DNA of 64,000 bases, taken from the NCBI GenBank assembly GCA_006538405.1, contig BJKQ01000018.1:1-64000 (forward strand), written 5' to 3'. Position numbers and translations under genes: made by a program. This document shows positions 22,166 to 33,672 of the stretch, piece by piece. The DNA is from Hansfordia pulvinata. Its lineage: Eukaryota; Ascomycota; Sordariomycetes; Xylariales. Within the stretch, counting starts at the first letter, position 1. Each line of letters opens with the position of its first letter. Below the pieces are notes generated by a model, which was not told the DNA's origin, did not search any database, and saw only the letters and a program-made list of their open reading frames with translations.

Positions 22166-23419
22166 CTATTTGTACACCAGGTCATCCTCGGGGATGGATT
22201 GCAATGCTTGGGAGGCTTCGTGAGGTGTCTGCCATCGGTCGACCGGGTTTGTGTCAAAGAACTTGCGAAAGAACTTTACGACTGTTTCTGAAACGCTCGT
22301 AGACTTCTTGCAAAGCTCACTCACCCTAGTTTCAAACACCTTGTGTGCCTCTGTTTCATCGATACCAGCCAGACGTCCCCACAACACCCACCAAGATTCT
22401 TGCCCTTCTTGGACACCACTGTGTCTGTCCTTCCCGAACAGTATGAAGAATAAATTCACTCCGACTGCCCACATATCTGTCAACTGGGGGCTTATACCCT
22501 TTTGCTTGATCTCCTTCTTTTGGTATTCGGTCAAGGACCATAAGGGTGGAAGGAAAACCATTTCTATAGGGTGGTTAGTGTCATGATGCAACGATTTGAC
22601 TAGTACGGCAAGGCAAGACAACGAACCTGGTGACTGGAAGGGTGGAGGCATTGTTGCTGCATTCTCCCACACATTCGAATGACCTGCAGCAGCCCAGTCG
22701 ATGAAGGTGACTTTCCCATCCGTATCCGTCATTATGTTGGCTGAGTTGAGGTCGCCATGGAATCCACGTTTGCCTGCGAGGACAGAATCGTACAACTTCT
22801 GCGCAATCTCCAGTATGCCAGACATGATCTTCTTATTCAGCTGGCCACTTTGCCGAAATGTGCCCTTCCAGCTTTGATCAAGTAAGTCGAGGCCTTTTGC
22901 CCGTTCCATAACGATTGCCAATTGGTAGCCTGCTGATTGAGGATACTTCTCTTTGCGTGATAAGAAAGATTGGCCATTGTAGCCTTCCACCTGGCCGCCC
23001 ACCTTCAAAACAGGCATAGAGTCGCCAATGTCTGCAGCGAATGTTGCCATGTTTTGTATTTCCTGCTCGATGTATGACTTTTTCTTCTTGTCCCATCGTG
23101 GCACTGGGCGCTTGAAGAGGTCTGTGTCCATACTATTCACGCATTTGACAGCCACATCCTTCCCGTTCGCTTTGCCTTTCAGTACTGTGCCGAATGTACC
23201 TTGGCCTAGGTATCCATCCGGGTCGTCGGGTATTTCAACATGGACACCACCAACCTTGAAATCTGAGGGAAACGCGCCAAGCGGCAACGTTGGAGGTGGC
23301 TGTGACCAAGGGGCGCGTCGAGAGTGAGGTGCTTCAAGGGATGAGTCGACGGCGTGCGGCCTTGCGATAGTCGAAGCAGTAAAGAGCCAAAATCCGAGAA
23401 GAGAGTAAGGGAACCTCAT
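22166..23419 (-). CDS. Secreted protein-kinase-like protein B
   Basis: Two exons, 22627-23419 and 22166-22563, giving 396 aa from the ATG at 23419. Residues 1-20 form a signal peptide (MRFPYSLLGFWLFTASTIA-R). After a Pro-rich linker comes a kinase domain: glycine loop GQGTFGTV (72-79), VAVK (Lys92), catalytic loop HGDLNSANIM (221-230, Asp223), metal-binding FIDWAA (Asp241, where DFG is usual), and SPE (263-265) as the APE motif, split in phase 1 by a 63-bp intron with a CACTAAC branch site. The helix LTDMWAVGVN follows. Layout, key residues and the intron inside the APE codon match kinase-like A, so the two are paralogues. Catalytic residues are kept. A function outside the cell or in the secretory lumen is inferred. 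Confidence 0.87.
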   Translation of the reverse strand: MRFPYSLLGFWLFTASTIARPHAVDSSLEAPHSRRAPWSQPPPTLPLGAFPSDFKVGGVHVEIPDDPDGYLGQGTFGTVLKGKANGKDVAVKCVNSMDTDLFKRPVPRWDKKKKSYIEQEIQNMATFAADIGDSMPVLKVGGQVEGYNGQSFLSRKEKYPQSAGYQLAIVMERAKGLDLLDQSWKGTFRQSGQLNKKIMSGILEIAQKLYDSVLAGKRGFHGDLNSANIMTDTDGKVTFIDWAAAGHSNVWENAATMPPPFQSPGSLSCLAVLVKSLHHDTNHPIEMVFLPPLWSLTEYQKKEIKQKGISPQLTDMWAVGVNLFFILFGKDRHSGVQEGQESWWVLWGRLAGIDETEAHKVFETRVSELCKKSTSVSETVVKFFRKFFDTNPVDRWQTPHEASQALQSIPEDDLVYK

Positions 23420-25085
23420 GATGGTTAAAACAAGCCTCCTGAAGCGGCTTAGTGTGGGAGGATACAGTCGATGACGGGACGTGTCTCTTTGTTGCTGCCT
23501 GGTCACAATTAGGAGCAGAGATCCTCTATTAAGGGATGTGCATGCGACCTGAACAGATCTTCAGTCTTATACAAGGGCTCTGTCTCTGGCCCGGAGTTTT
23601 CATGCGTAGCGATCGTGTAGTTGAGCAGAGTGGGATCGCTGGCCACGGCGGTGGCCAAAGCACAGACATAAAAGGTCAGCCGTGTACGGTACAGCTTGCC
23701 ACAAAGTAATCATCGCCCAAGATATGAGAGAAGCTCAAGGGCCTGTCGCCTGTGTGGCGAGCTTTGGCCACGCTGGAGTGTGAGAAATGGCCGTTGCCTA
23801 CAGGGTCACACGTTGAGCGAGCGTCGACACGCGCTATTCTTGGCTTCACCAACTAAATGCCGGACACGCTCTGGTCGAAGGGATTCCAAAGAGGTTATGA
23901 GTGAGCGCGCCTTTGACCATTGAACCTTCGCCACAGCCGGCGTTGAGAATGAATATCGTGCGATTATCTATAGTGAGTAAGAGCGACGAAGTCGTGCAAG
24001 TCAGGGCCAACTCATTCCATGCGATATGTCAATATTGTGGGCACGTGGCAGTAAATCATGGGTGTCACAAGGCGGCTGTAATAAGTCGGAAAAGACCGAC
24101 AGGCTTCTGTGCTCGCGGGGCCGGGACAGCCCCAGGCAGCCAGTCAGATGGACCAAAAAAAGAATAGGATGAAAACCCCTATCCTGTCGCTCCAATTGAG
24201 CTGTCTCTTTCAATACGGGGCCTGGGTGACCAGGGGGCGCCTACTCAAAGAGCGAACCTGTCGCGTTCTCAGCTCTTCGAGGTAGTCGCCTTTGATCCCA
24301 CTATTTCGCGCAGCTGAGTTGGAGTCTTGCCACGGACGGCCCAATGGGCTGGGACTCTACTCGTACGGCGGTGCGGCGTGCGATGCCCAGCAGCCCGACT
24401 TCCGCTGGCTTCTGGGTCGGCCGCACGAGCGTGTGCCCAAATGAGGCCGGGCGTCCGCCCGCTCATGAGCCAGTGCAGCATCCGGATACCTTTGCGTGCT
24501 TGGCAAAGTCGTGTTCTCCGGTTTCAGACGGCCGCCTGGCTTCTGTGGAACCGCGCAGCAGTGCTACGGAAGAGGGCAAACACGACCGTGACGGCCGGCT
24601 GTATGGAGATCCGGTGCCCACTCGTGCGCGGCGGGGTGCATCGCCAGCCAGTCAGTCCACTGTGCTCGTAGCGCGGCGTGCGCGGGTGTGCTGCTCGGCG
24701 GGGCGGCTGCCTGCCTGGTCGCGCTCTTCTCCTGGGCTGTGGGGCCCCGCAAGAGCACGATGCGGCCGCTGTTGGCCGGGGTATGGTCAGCAAAAAGAGG
24801 CTCAGATCGACTTCCCTTTGCATTGCCGGCCTGCATGCGGGCGTAAAGATCTCTGCAGGCGGCGGCAGCTTGCACTCAGGGCGATGCTGTCGGGCGCTGC
24901 TCCTCAGTGGACCCTGGAGAAAGGAGGCCCGACCTCGGGGCGGCTTCGAAAAGTATCGTCTCATCGCCAACAGCAAGCGACAGCTGCACACTGCCACTGA
25001 GCGTCAGGGAACCGAATTGCCTGCCTGTTTGAAGCTTTACGACACCACGGCAAGCGACGATACTGGGGAAATATCTGGACTCATG
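23420..25085. other. Gene-poor region
   Basis: Several overlapping open frames occur between 24300 and 25000 in this GC-rich patch on both strands, but none has a family block, signal peptide or consistent codon use. No gene is called. Confidence 0.5.
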
Positions 25086-25093
25086 TATATAAG
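25086..25093 (+). promoter_or_regulatory. TATA box (TATATAAG) of 8-Cys secreted protein gene
   Basis: TATATAAG lies 106-113 nt upstream of the start codon at 25199, with a C/A-rich leader (cacttattcacaatg) before the ATG. Confidence 0.65.
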
Positions 25094-25198
25094 AAGGGCC
25101 AGCATCGCGCTCAAGGTTTCAGTCCAGTCCACGAACCATCAAGCCTCAGCAATACTCTTCCATAACAAGACGAAACCCTCTCACTTCACTTATTCACA

Positions 25199-25499
25199 AT
25201 GCAGTTCTTCGCCCTCGCTACTGTCTTCGCGGCCATCGCCGGCCAGACGGCCCTCGCCGCCGTTGCCCCCACCACTTGCACGCTGCCCGGGCAGCCCTGC
25301 TCGGGCAAGGCCATCCGGTGCGACCCTGGGTGTGAAGGCATAGTGAGTGCTTGCTTCCGAGCTTTTCGCGTGCGCACGACAGCTGCTCCTCGATGAATAC
25401 TGACAACAACAGGTCACATGCGTCAGCGGCAAATGGAAGCTGTCCCAGATGTGCACTACTTGCTCCATGGTGAACGGCGGAGCCGCCTGCTCTGGCTAG
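25199..25499 (+). CDS. Very small secreted cysteine-rich protein (8 Cys)
   Basis: Two exons, 25199-25342 and 25413-25499, with a 70-bp phase-0 intron (GTGAGT...CAACAG), giving 76 aa. Residues 1-21 form a signal peptide (MQFFALATVFAAIAGQTALA). The mature peptide of about 55 aa has eight Cys (TTC, QPC, IRC, PGC, VTC, QMC, TTC, AAC), enough for four disulfides, ending in GAACSG. The short knotted layout recalls small secreted toxin-like or effector peptides, but no family can be named. Reading through the intron gives a Cys-poor tail, supporting the splice. Confidence 0.8.
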
Positions 25500-26403
25500 A
25501 TTGATGAGTATGGGATGCAGGAGGGCTGTTGCCTCTATCAAGGCCCCTGACATTGAGTCGTGCGAGGTGGTTCAGGGACGTGCGAATTGATCATGTATTT
25601 ACGCTTGCTTCTGAGATATATGAGAGCAATTCAGTCATTACTTATACAATTCGGCTTCATCGAGATCAAGGACTCCAGGCGCAAACAACAATCAAGTGGT
25701 TGAAGCGCCGAGACTGCTGCCTGTTCGAGAGCTATGAAGAGTTCGGCTTGCCCCATCAGCGACACCACGGTGTGTTCTCCAGCTCACTGTAGAGACGTGT
25801 CGCGACTCGCGAGTTGCAGCCCACATAGCAGAAGTCATCAACTCCCCATCGGATGCCTGAAGTGCAGTCCACCAGTGCTGTCAAGGGGTTTCGGCTGTTG
25901 ACAAGGGAGGCCACAACCAGGGCTCATCCTTCTGCAACATGGGCAGGCAAACACATACTGGTGAGACGAGAGATCACATCGTCAGGCTCGAACCGGCACC
26001 CAACAACCCGAACACCCAACCCAGTCCGCGCCCCGTTCGACGGAAAGACGTGGCGCCCTAGCTCCTGTAGAATGAGCTCGTGGCCTTGCGAAGCACCTAC
26101 ACAAGGTGGCAACCACACGACACGACCATGGCGATGCGACATTGGCCTCTGCGGCACTTGATCAGAAGCCACGGACAGCAAGTTCCTCATGCCGGAAATG
26201 TACAGACCCAGATGCTTGCATTAGACTATTGGCTGAGGCTATACGAGTACAAGTACGCGGACAATCGTCGCGATATCCAAGACCTGCGCGTGAGGACAAA
26301 CAGCCATACGGCCCCCGGCCTACCGCCCAGATAATGCCCCCACATATTTCTCCTACATCCACACCCGCGTCCATTCCCGACACAAAACTGCCCTCGCCCC
26401 AAC
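25500..26403. other. Intergenic
   Basis: No gene is recognised. Short open frames on both strands (about 25850-26400) lack family resemblance; part is the 3' region of the luciferase-domain gene. Confidence 0.5.
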
Positions 26404-27223
26404 TCACTCCGGCAGCTTGAGCTCGACGCCCTCGCCGACAAAGTACCTCGCACCGGCCTGGACCAGGCTCTCCAGACGGCGAATTCGGCCTCGTCCCTGG
26501 GTCCGTAGACCAGCGTATACCCCCAGGGAATCATGGGGCCCGTGAGCTTGTGGCGCTCGCCCCAGCCGGCCGCGATGACGGCTTCGGCGTCCGGCAGGCT
26601 GAGGACCACGTGCGTGCTGCCCTCCGGGTGGACGTGCGCGAACTCGCCCCGAGCCTCTTGAGGATCGGCGGCAGTCCCTCTTTGGCGTCCCCGCCCCCGC
26701 GCACCCACAGCGCCGTTCCAACTTTTTCGATGCCCGACGTCTTGACATCGAAGATCGCCGGGTTCGCCGCGCCCAGAGCTTCCAGGTACGCGTCCTGCCT
26801 GTCCTTGATGCCCGGTCCGGGCACCTGCGTGGTCTGGCGTTGTGGCGCAACGAAGCCAGGCACAGTGGGCCGCGAGCCTGCTCGCTGGCTGAGGGCAGAG
26901 CTTCCCTGCTTCGCTCTGGGATAGGCGGGAGGGGAGTAGTGGGATCTCCGGCTCGCGGCGCCGTAGATCTCCGCGTCCAGCTCTGACTCGCGGTAAGGTG
27001 CCGGCTTGCGGGTGTCGGTTCGCGCAATAAGCTGCCACTTGAGCTGCTTCCACCACCCGGAAAAGTCGCCCGGCAAGCCATGATCGCCCAGCGCAACGTA
27101 CGCCCGGTAGTTGGAGTAAGCGGCTGCCAGCCCCGCGATGGCTACTGCAGCCGCGCCCGTGGCGAGCACCCTGTTCTGCCGCAGCACGGCATCAAGCGAC
27201 TCCATGGTGATCGGCGAAATCAT
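26404..27223 (-). pseudogene. Luciferase-domain (DUF5519) protein, two 1-nt frameshifts
   Basis: The start at 27223 (or the better-context ATG at 27205) leads into a protein with one N-terminal membrane segment (about residues 19-37) and then the fungal 'luciferase domain' of unknown function. Its blocks occur in three frames: DAKEGLPPILKRLG, then GEFAHVHPEGSTHVVLSLPDA with GWGERHKLTGPMIPWG and YGPRDEAEFAVW, then SLVQAGARYFVGEGVELKLPE and a stop at 26404-26406. One base is missing near 26647-26650 (a run of four C on the plus strand) and one near 26468-26474. The protein is otherwise undamaged, so either a recent pseudogene or base-calling errors. The family name does not imply light production. 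Confidence 0.75.
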
Positions 27224-28207
27224 AGCCGCTGGCTCGATTTGATGTGTTGATGAGAAATTATGTCTGTCGGGGTTGAAATGTTTTCTTCCTGGTGTCGGTG
27301 TGCTGAAGTGTGTTGTTGTCACGGCAGCGGATCAGGCCAAGCTTCTCAATGTGAAATGTCGAGGTGCTTTCCTGCATTCCGGGACGTAATAACCTTTTAT
27401 TTATGCGCGGTTGGACCCGTCCCGCCTTCTGAATCCAAGGTCAGACATGCAGATTTGCGTTTCTCTCTACATGGCGTTGTAGTCAATACCCGTGCTTCGT
27501 CGGAGTGCGAATGCGAGTCCGAGACGCTGTTGTCCAGCTGACGTACAGCCAACCCCTTGTCGCGTTATGAATACTCGTACCAAACTGACGTCGCAGTCCA
27601 TGTGCCGGAGCACCGAACGTGGCTCGCTGCTGTCTCGCTCGGACCACCGTGCGTGGCGTCTCGGCTCCGAGCACTCTCTCGGATATAAGCTCGGCGACTA
27701 AATCTACTGCAAGTCCGCCATTAGGGACGATTGAACTGCATGTGCCTGCTGCCGATGCCCACATCTGAAAAGCCGTTTCATGACATTGTTCCAATATGCC
27801 GTAACGGAGTGAACACTACCTACAGAGTCGACATTGAAGCTTTCGGCTCGGCATTTCTATCCCGATTACCCACGGCCCAGAGAACCAGGCCCGGTGCCGG
27901 GGGTCGACGGGAATCCGGAGCCCCTCGACCATCAACAGCTTTCAGGCTGATCAGGCACTTTCCCCGAATGTTAGGGGACCCGGACTACAACCGGTTCATG
28001 AATTGGCGCCTGTTGTAGAGCCTCGTCTGGCGAACCACACGCCAGTAAATCATGATGAAATTAGCAATGGTAACCCCGTAAGAGGAAAGTCATCGCTTTG
28101 TTGGTGCCAATATCTACCAAGCAACTTCACTGCAGCCCGTCCCGCCAACCCCAACTCCTCGCCTGGAACCTCAGCATGGCCCATTATCAATGCACTACAA
28201 GTAAATC
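27224..28207. other. Intergenic; promoter of luciferase-domain gene
   Basis: No gene is recognised. Open frames (27483-27794 minus, 27731-28018 plus) lack any supporting feature. This spacer marks the passage from accessory to mainly core genes. Confidence 0.5.
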
Positions 28208-30638
28208 TCAAACTCGGTTGAAGAAATAGACATAGGCTGTCTTCTTCATTTCCTCGACATCCGACGCCTCCACCACCTTTTCGTCGTTAAACAGAACCCA
28301 TTTGGGATCCGTCGTGTCCAGAATCTTGCGGATAAAGGCGACATAGTGACCGGCGTGGATGCTCGCTCCCTTGTGGCACACGATACTGTGGAGCTGGAAC
28401 TTGGCAGGCAAGTCTGCGCTGCCAGCAGGGCGGGCCTCTTTCTTCTCGGTGGCTCCCGCATCGTCAGCAAAGTCACCTTGGTCGTCAGGGTGGCTGAAGA
28501 CCCATTCGATTGCACGTTCAACATCACCGCCTGTTTCCTTGAGAGCCTTGCGCGCCTGTGGAGCACTGAAGCCCATAGCGCCGAGCATCTCGATCTTTTC
28601 AGGCGAGTCGTGTGCCGCGCCCGAGCCACTGCCGCCTGCCGGAGCAAGCACGAGGGGCTCGTCAATATCAGGGTCGTCCATGTGACCGAAAAGCCATTCC
28701 ATGGCGGTCTCTGCGGCAGTATTGCCGGTCGCGTGCAGAGCCTTCTCGCAACGAGGACGAGGAAATCCCATTGCCATGAGTCCGTCCAGGGCCACCTCGT
28801 TGGGAACAAACGCCGCAGCTGCCGAGCTGTCCTCCTCTGGCAGAAGTTCTTCGTCGGACTGCTGGCCGCGGGAGAGATAATCGTCCATGAGGAATGAGTC
28901 GTCCCCCACAATGACAGGAACGTCAACCTTGCGGGGAACCCAGTTCTCGACTGTCATCTTCCGCGCATTGACGACTAGCGTGGACGGGAACGTTTTGAAC
29001 AGTGCGCGTTTGGTGAAGCCGTCCTTGCTGCCACACCCGGCGCAGGTCAACTCGACCACCTCCTGGGCAGTGAGATTATCGAGACACTGCCGGAGAGTGA
29101 CGGGCTTGTAAGCCTCGTCTCCGCCATCGGTGGCAGGCAACTTCTCTATGGGAACATCGATGAACAGATTGTCCTGCTCGTTGCTCGTGTATCGAACCTT
29201 TTTGCAGCTCAAACACTGCAAACGTTGCTCGAGTGCGAACCGGAACGGTTGCGTGGGGTCCTCAAGGGGCGCGGGGTGCTGGGAGCGGCTGATGAGCTTG
29301 ATGAGATGTTGGAGGAACTCGAAGGCATCTTGTTGGCGCATCGTGGAGAACTCAGGATGACCCCGGCCAATCAGATGCTTCAGCATACTGGGCGCCAGGC
29401 CCTTTTGATGGACTGGTTCAGGTGAGTCGGCGCTGGTGACCGCGTCGGGGTCAGGCTTGGAGTAGCGCCCTGAGAGTAAGCCGTCGCCCACTTTGCGCAT
29501 CTGCGTCTCGAGATCCTGAGCAGGGTCGGGGACCATTGGCAGGTCGAGTTCAGGGACGTTGTATCGCGCCTGGAAGGAGGGCAGATCAAACAGACATTGC
29601 AGTATGCTAGCTAGGTAGCAGCTGTTGCCCAGATTCTTCAGGCCAGTGAGGCTCGGGCCGAAAAGAGGCTGGAGCTGCTGGCCATCGTCACCAGTCATGG
29701 CGAAGTCCCACTTCAAATTCTGCTCGATCTGCATTTCGGTCAAGCTCTTCTCCGTCTTGACACGGTCATGAAGCATGATTCCCCAGTGGGCTAGGTGGGT
29801 GGCAAGGTCATTGTCGACACGCTCGTCGTCACATTGGTAGCAATATATGTCGGCGGTGCCCTCGGGGTGATGGATCCCAGTTTGACGGCGACGGGGTGAG
29901 AGGATTCGGTGGCATGCGCCAGCCCGTGGGAGTTACCGCCGACGCCCCCGAATTGGGCGCGACCGCAGGCCAGGTTGCCGCACTCAAGACACAGCCAGAG
30001 GTTCTCCTTCAAGTCGCACTTCGAGCACTGGCCCAGATCGCTGCCAGGGATGGGCTTGCCGTCCTGCTGTTGCAGTAGAAGGATGTGCTCGCAGGAAATG
30101 AGCTCCTGTTCCCAAGCTTTAACCTCCTCCTGCCGGGAGAAGGTGTTGGCCTTGAGGATGCCGTCGACAACGGCGGCCAGCTTAGGGTGCTGGGGATCGA
30201 GAGTGGAGGCGCAGTCGAGGCAGCGCGGCGTGGTAGTGTAGTCGTAGCGGTCGGCTTCGGTCTCGGCGGCGATGGCCAACTTGGTCATCTTAGGCGGGGG
30301 CTCATCTCGGTTGACCTGCTTGCGGGTTCGGCGAATGTTGAGGGTCAGGGGGTGGTCGCGCGAGACTCGGTGTAGCTGTGAGTGGGCTTGAACGCCATTG
30401 CAGCCGCCGTTGAAGCACTGAAGGCAGACATCGAGTCCTTCGGGGTCATCCTGATGATGAATCAGATACAGAGGGTTCAGGACGGATATATGACGCCACG
30501 ATGAACTGTGGGAGCACGCAAACGGATGGGGCTGTGACATACAATGGAACCAAAGCACTGAGTGCAGTCTTCGCGATAGACGGACTGCGATGGGGCAGGA
30601 GGGGCCAAGGGCGCCGACTCAACATGCGGGCACGCCAT
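28208..30638 (-). CDS. UBP14: Ubiquitin carboxyl-terminal hydrolase, Ubp14/USP5 family (one apparent frameshift)
   Basis: Exon 1 is 30543-30638 (starting MACPHVES), a phase-0 intron follows, and exon 2 is 30450-28208, about 779 aa. It disassembles unanchored polyubiquitin chains in the cytosol and nucleus. Order of domains: N-terminal cryptic zinc finger ([16 protein letters not shown]), ZnF-UBP ([32 protein letters not shown]), catalytic Cys box [13 protein letters not shown] (near residue 310), two UBA domains ([23 protein letters not shown]), and the His box [11 protein letters not shown] (about 734). One base is missing at the G run 29864-29867 (ATCACCCC-GAG); restoring the frame gives the expected [19 protein letters not shown] block. 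As the remainder is intact, a consensus error is likely. Confidence 0.92.
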
Positions 30639-32824
30639 CGTGGGCGGGTTGTTGAGTGATGCAGTTGTCGAGCTGTGGATAGGATGGTGGTCCGGGTTAA
30701 TGCGATGAGTGTCGGAGCTTGTGCGCGTCGGAGCGGAGAGCTACGATCCGTGGGGACTGATTCGGGTAGATCTACTAGGCTGCGACGTTGGTTGGCGAGG
30801 GGTGTCCACGGTCTTTGACAGCACTGGTCGTAGGTACCAGGCAGGCACGCAGGCAATCCTTGGCTGCTCACCTGAAGCAGGACCAGGCAGGGCTTTTTTT
30901 GACGGTTACGTCAGCCAACTTAGGTTCCAAGCGTCTTCTTCAAGACGGGGCCGGGAATGGGAGTCAGCGCCCGGGATAAGACACTAGGACTACCACCTCA
31001 CTCTCTGACTGACCTGATTATATGGGTGCTCTAGACGGGGACGCGTACCTCGAATAGCCTATTGACTGACGCGGATTGCGATGCTGCTTGCTGAAAAAAC
31101 GGCAAAGAAGGGTCGCGGGTTCGTGGCGGGGTATGTGTGCATCAACTCGTTCGTCGCGCTAGAGAAGCGGTGATGTAACGGGGCTCAGCTTCTGGTACTT
31201 TATCTAACCCGCAAGTAGTGCCGTCAAGAGAGATACCTGACTCCACACTGGCCAGACTGCTGACGGGATTGACGTAAGTGCCAGTGAATCTAGCCCGGCT
31301 GCCCGGAGACCGTCTGCCCGTCTCAATGTTGTATGTAGTCCAGGCTTCCAGACCACGGATACTTGCTCGGAATATTTGTACGAAGACGATTGCAGTGGCT
31401 TCAGACGAGTCACTCGGCCGGTGTTTCCTTATTCAACGCAGATACCTATCCACTTGTAAAGTACATACAGAGGCACTGGGTGGCGGCTCAGCGCGGGGTG
31501 GGCTAATCGCGGGTATCGGGAAAACAACAGCCCACACCCACTTCAACGTCCGGAGTGAAAGTTGCAACCCGGGATTCTCGGGTTGATATCGACACGATCG
31601 CTGAGGTCCCTCACACATATTCTAGGTAGTGTATCTAGATTCCGATGAAATCGCACTGGTATTTGGGGTGTAATTGCGATGTGAAAACCACTAAGCAGTC
31701 GGCCGCTCTTCCCCTAAAAACATCGATGATGTTGACTATTGGCTGCGTTGTCTGTTGTGCGGGTGTCTCTTCACGTCCAGCAGCCCGGAGGCGGAAGCCG
31801 TTTCCGAGGTCTGGCAGAACATCCATAGCCCTGTCCCTAACGCGCGAACACCCGCTGGCGAGCTTATCTGGCAGACTGGCACACTGGGTGACTTGAAAAG
31901 CAGTGCATACTCGTATCAGGCATTGGGTGGAAGTGCCCACCTGGCACTGCGGCGAATCGCCGACGCGCCGATGTAAGCCAGAGTCCACGCAGCCATGGCC
32001 CGGTACGAGCACTCGTAAAGTTGGTCGGCATGCTGTGGCTCGCATGGGCAACAAGTCGGGGATTAGAAATGAGACGGGTCGGCATCGGCTTTCCGGTGCG
32101 CGTCGAGAAAGTTCGGCCCAGACGGTACAAAGCGCACGGACCATTGCCACAGATCAGATAACGAGGAGAAGTCAAAGGCCCTCGGCGCGGCGCGGAGAAG
32201 AGAATGACATACAGTGCGTCATGCATCTGATAAGTTGGTTTGCAACAAATCTGCACGGTGTGCAACAGCATTGTCAGCCGTGTAAAGACAGTGCGGATGG
32301 CTTCTCCGAGATCATGATTTCATACCCTCAATCAGGGCGCCGCTGATTCGTCAGTTTGCCATGGGGTCCGAGATCGCCGACACCCAGAGACGGCAACGGG
32401 CCAACAAGCCGGGATCCCGCGTACCGGTACAAAATCCAGCTAGCGACGCAACCCGTTCCTCCTGCTCTGCAGGCCGTTCTTCTAGCCCTTCCAAGTACCC
32501 GTACTAGAGAAACCTTCTCGAGTCCTCTCCACCCCCGACGGGGCCGCTTCTCCATCCGCCCATTTCGTGCCTTTGACCTCATCAACCCTTTTTTTGGCTG
32601 TTCCCTCCCACTTCTCACCTACACCACCTACTTGTTCGTCCATCAACAGCACCAACTGCATCAACACCCAGCCACACGAGGCACGACAATCAAATCACGT
32701 CTGCCACATCGACGCTTCTGCACACTACCGGCTACACGCCACGCGCTTTTTGTCTCTAGTCACAAAGCCCTCGGCACTTCGCCGCACCCTGCATCTACAC
32801 CACACCGCGCGTCCCACCATCACC
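30639..32824. other. Intergenic, includes Isu1 promoter and 5' UTR
   Basis: About 2.2 kb without a recognisable gene; open frames (for example 31635-32150 minus) have no domain or codon support. The last 300 bp before 32825 is C/A-rich and pyrimidine-rich, typical of a fungal 5' UTR for the Isu1 gene. Confidence 0.5.
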
Positions 32825-33490
32825 ATGTTCTCCCGGACACTCGCCACTGCTGCCCGCCGCGCAGCCGTCGCCTCGGCCCCGAGGGTCGCTGTCGCCGCTC
32901 GCCAGCCTTTCAACCCCGCCGTCGCCCATGTTGCCCGCCGCAGCTACCACGAGAAGGTTCTTGACCACTACAGCCGTCCCCGTAACGTTGGCTCCATGAT
33001 GAAGACCGACGTTGATGTCGGGACCGGCCTCGTTGGTGCTCCTGCCTGCGGAGACGTCATGAAGCTGCAAATCCGAGTCGACCCCGACAACAACACCATC
33101 TCCGACGTGAAGTTCAAGACCTTTGGATGCGGCAGCGCCATCGCCAGCTCCAGCTATCTCACTGAACTCGTCCGTGGCATGACTCTTGAAGAGGCCGGTC
33201 GCATCAAGAACACCGAGATCGCTAAGGAGCTGTGTTTGCCTCCCGTCAAGCGTAAGTTGATTCCCATAAAAATCCTATGATCGTCATCAAACGCACTTTC
33301 TACTCGTCGTTGCATCATTCTGACAACCAAGCCAGTCCACTGCTCCATGCTTGCTGAGGACGCCATCAAGTCTGCCATCTCCAACTACTACACCAAGAAC
33401 CCCAAGACCCAGGCGACGAATTTGGCTGGCACCGACATGAAGATTCCCGCTGGTGGTGAGGCTGCTGCGCCTGCCTCGGCCGCTGCCTAA
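32825..33490 (+). CDS. ISU1: Iron-sulfur cluster assembly scaffold protein, mitochondrial (IscU/Isu1)
   Basis: Two exons, 32825-33251 and 33336-33490, giving 193 aa. Residues 1-40 form an Arg/Ala-rich mitochondrial presequence. The scaffold follows: Cys75 with Asp77 (APACGD), Cys102 (TFGCGSA) and Cys145 (HCSMLAEDA), which hold the nascent 2Fe-2S cluster, and LPPVK (138-142), the Hsp70-binding motif. The protein receives sulfur from the Nfs1 complex and passes clusters on through the Ssq1/Jac1 chaperones in the matrix. The C-terminal tail (TDMKIPAGGEAAAPASAAA) is an extension past the bacterial length. The last 85 nt of the CDS plus its 3' flank form the first copy of an exact 130-bp tandem duplication. 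Confidence 0.96.
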
Positions 33491-33672
33491 GCTGCCACCT
33501 TCGCGGATTCCATTGATATTTTGATTTGCGCTTGAGACCCAGGCGACGAATTTGGCTGGCACCGACATGAAGATTCCCGCTGGTGGTGAGGCTGCTGCGC
33601 CTGCCTCGGCCGCTGCCTAAGCTGCCACCTTCGCGGATTCCATTGATATTTTGATTTGCGCTTGAGACCCAG
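33406..33672. repeat. Exact 130-bp tandem duplication over the Isu1 3' end
   Basis: 33406-33535 and 33536-33665 are identical over 130 bp, and 7 bp of a third unit (GACCCAG) follow. Copy 1 contains the last 28 codons and stop of Isu1 plus 45 bp of 3' flank; copy 2 repeats these behind the stop, so the encoded protein is unaffected. The 7-bp GACCCAG at both borders suggests slippage or microhomology. Confidence 0.97.

Noticed and set aside
24300..25000. Cluster of overlapping frames on both strands
   Set aside because: Random-looking Arg/Ala/Ser-rich translations in GC-rich DNA with no conserved block.
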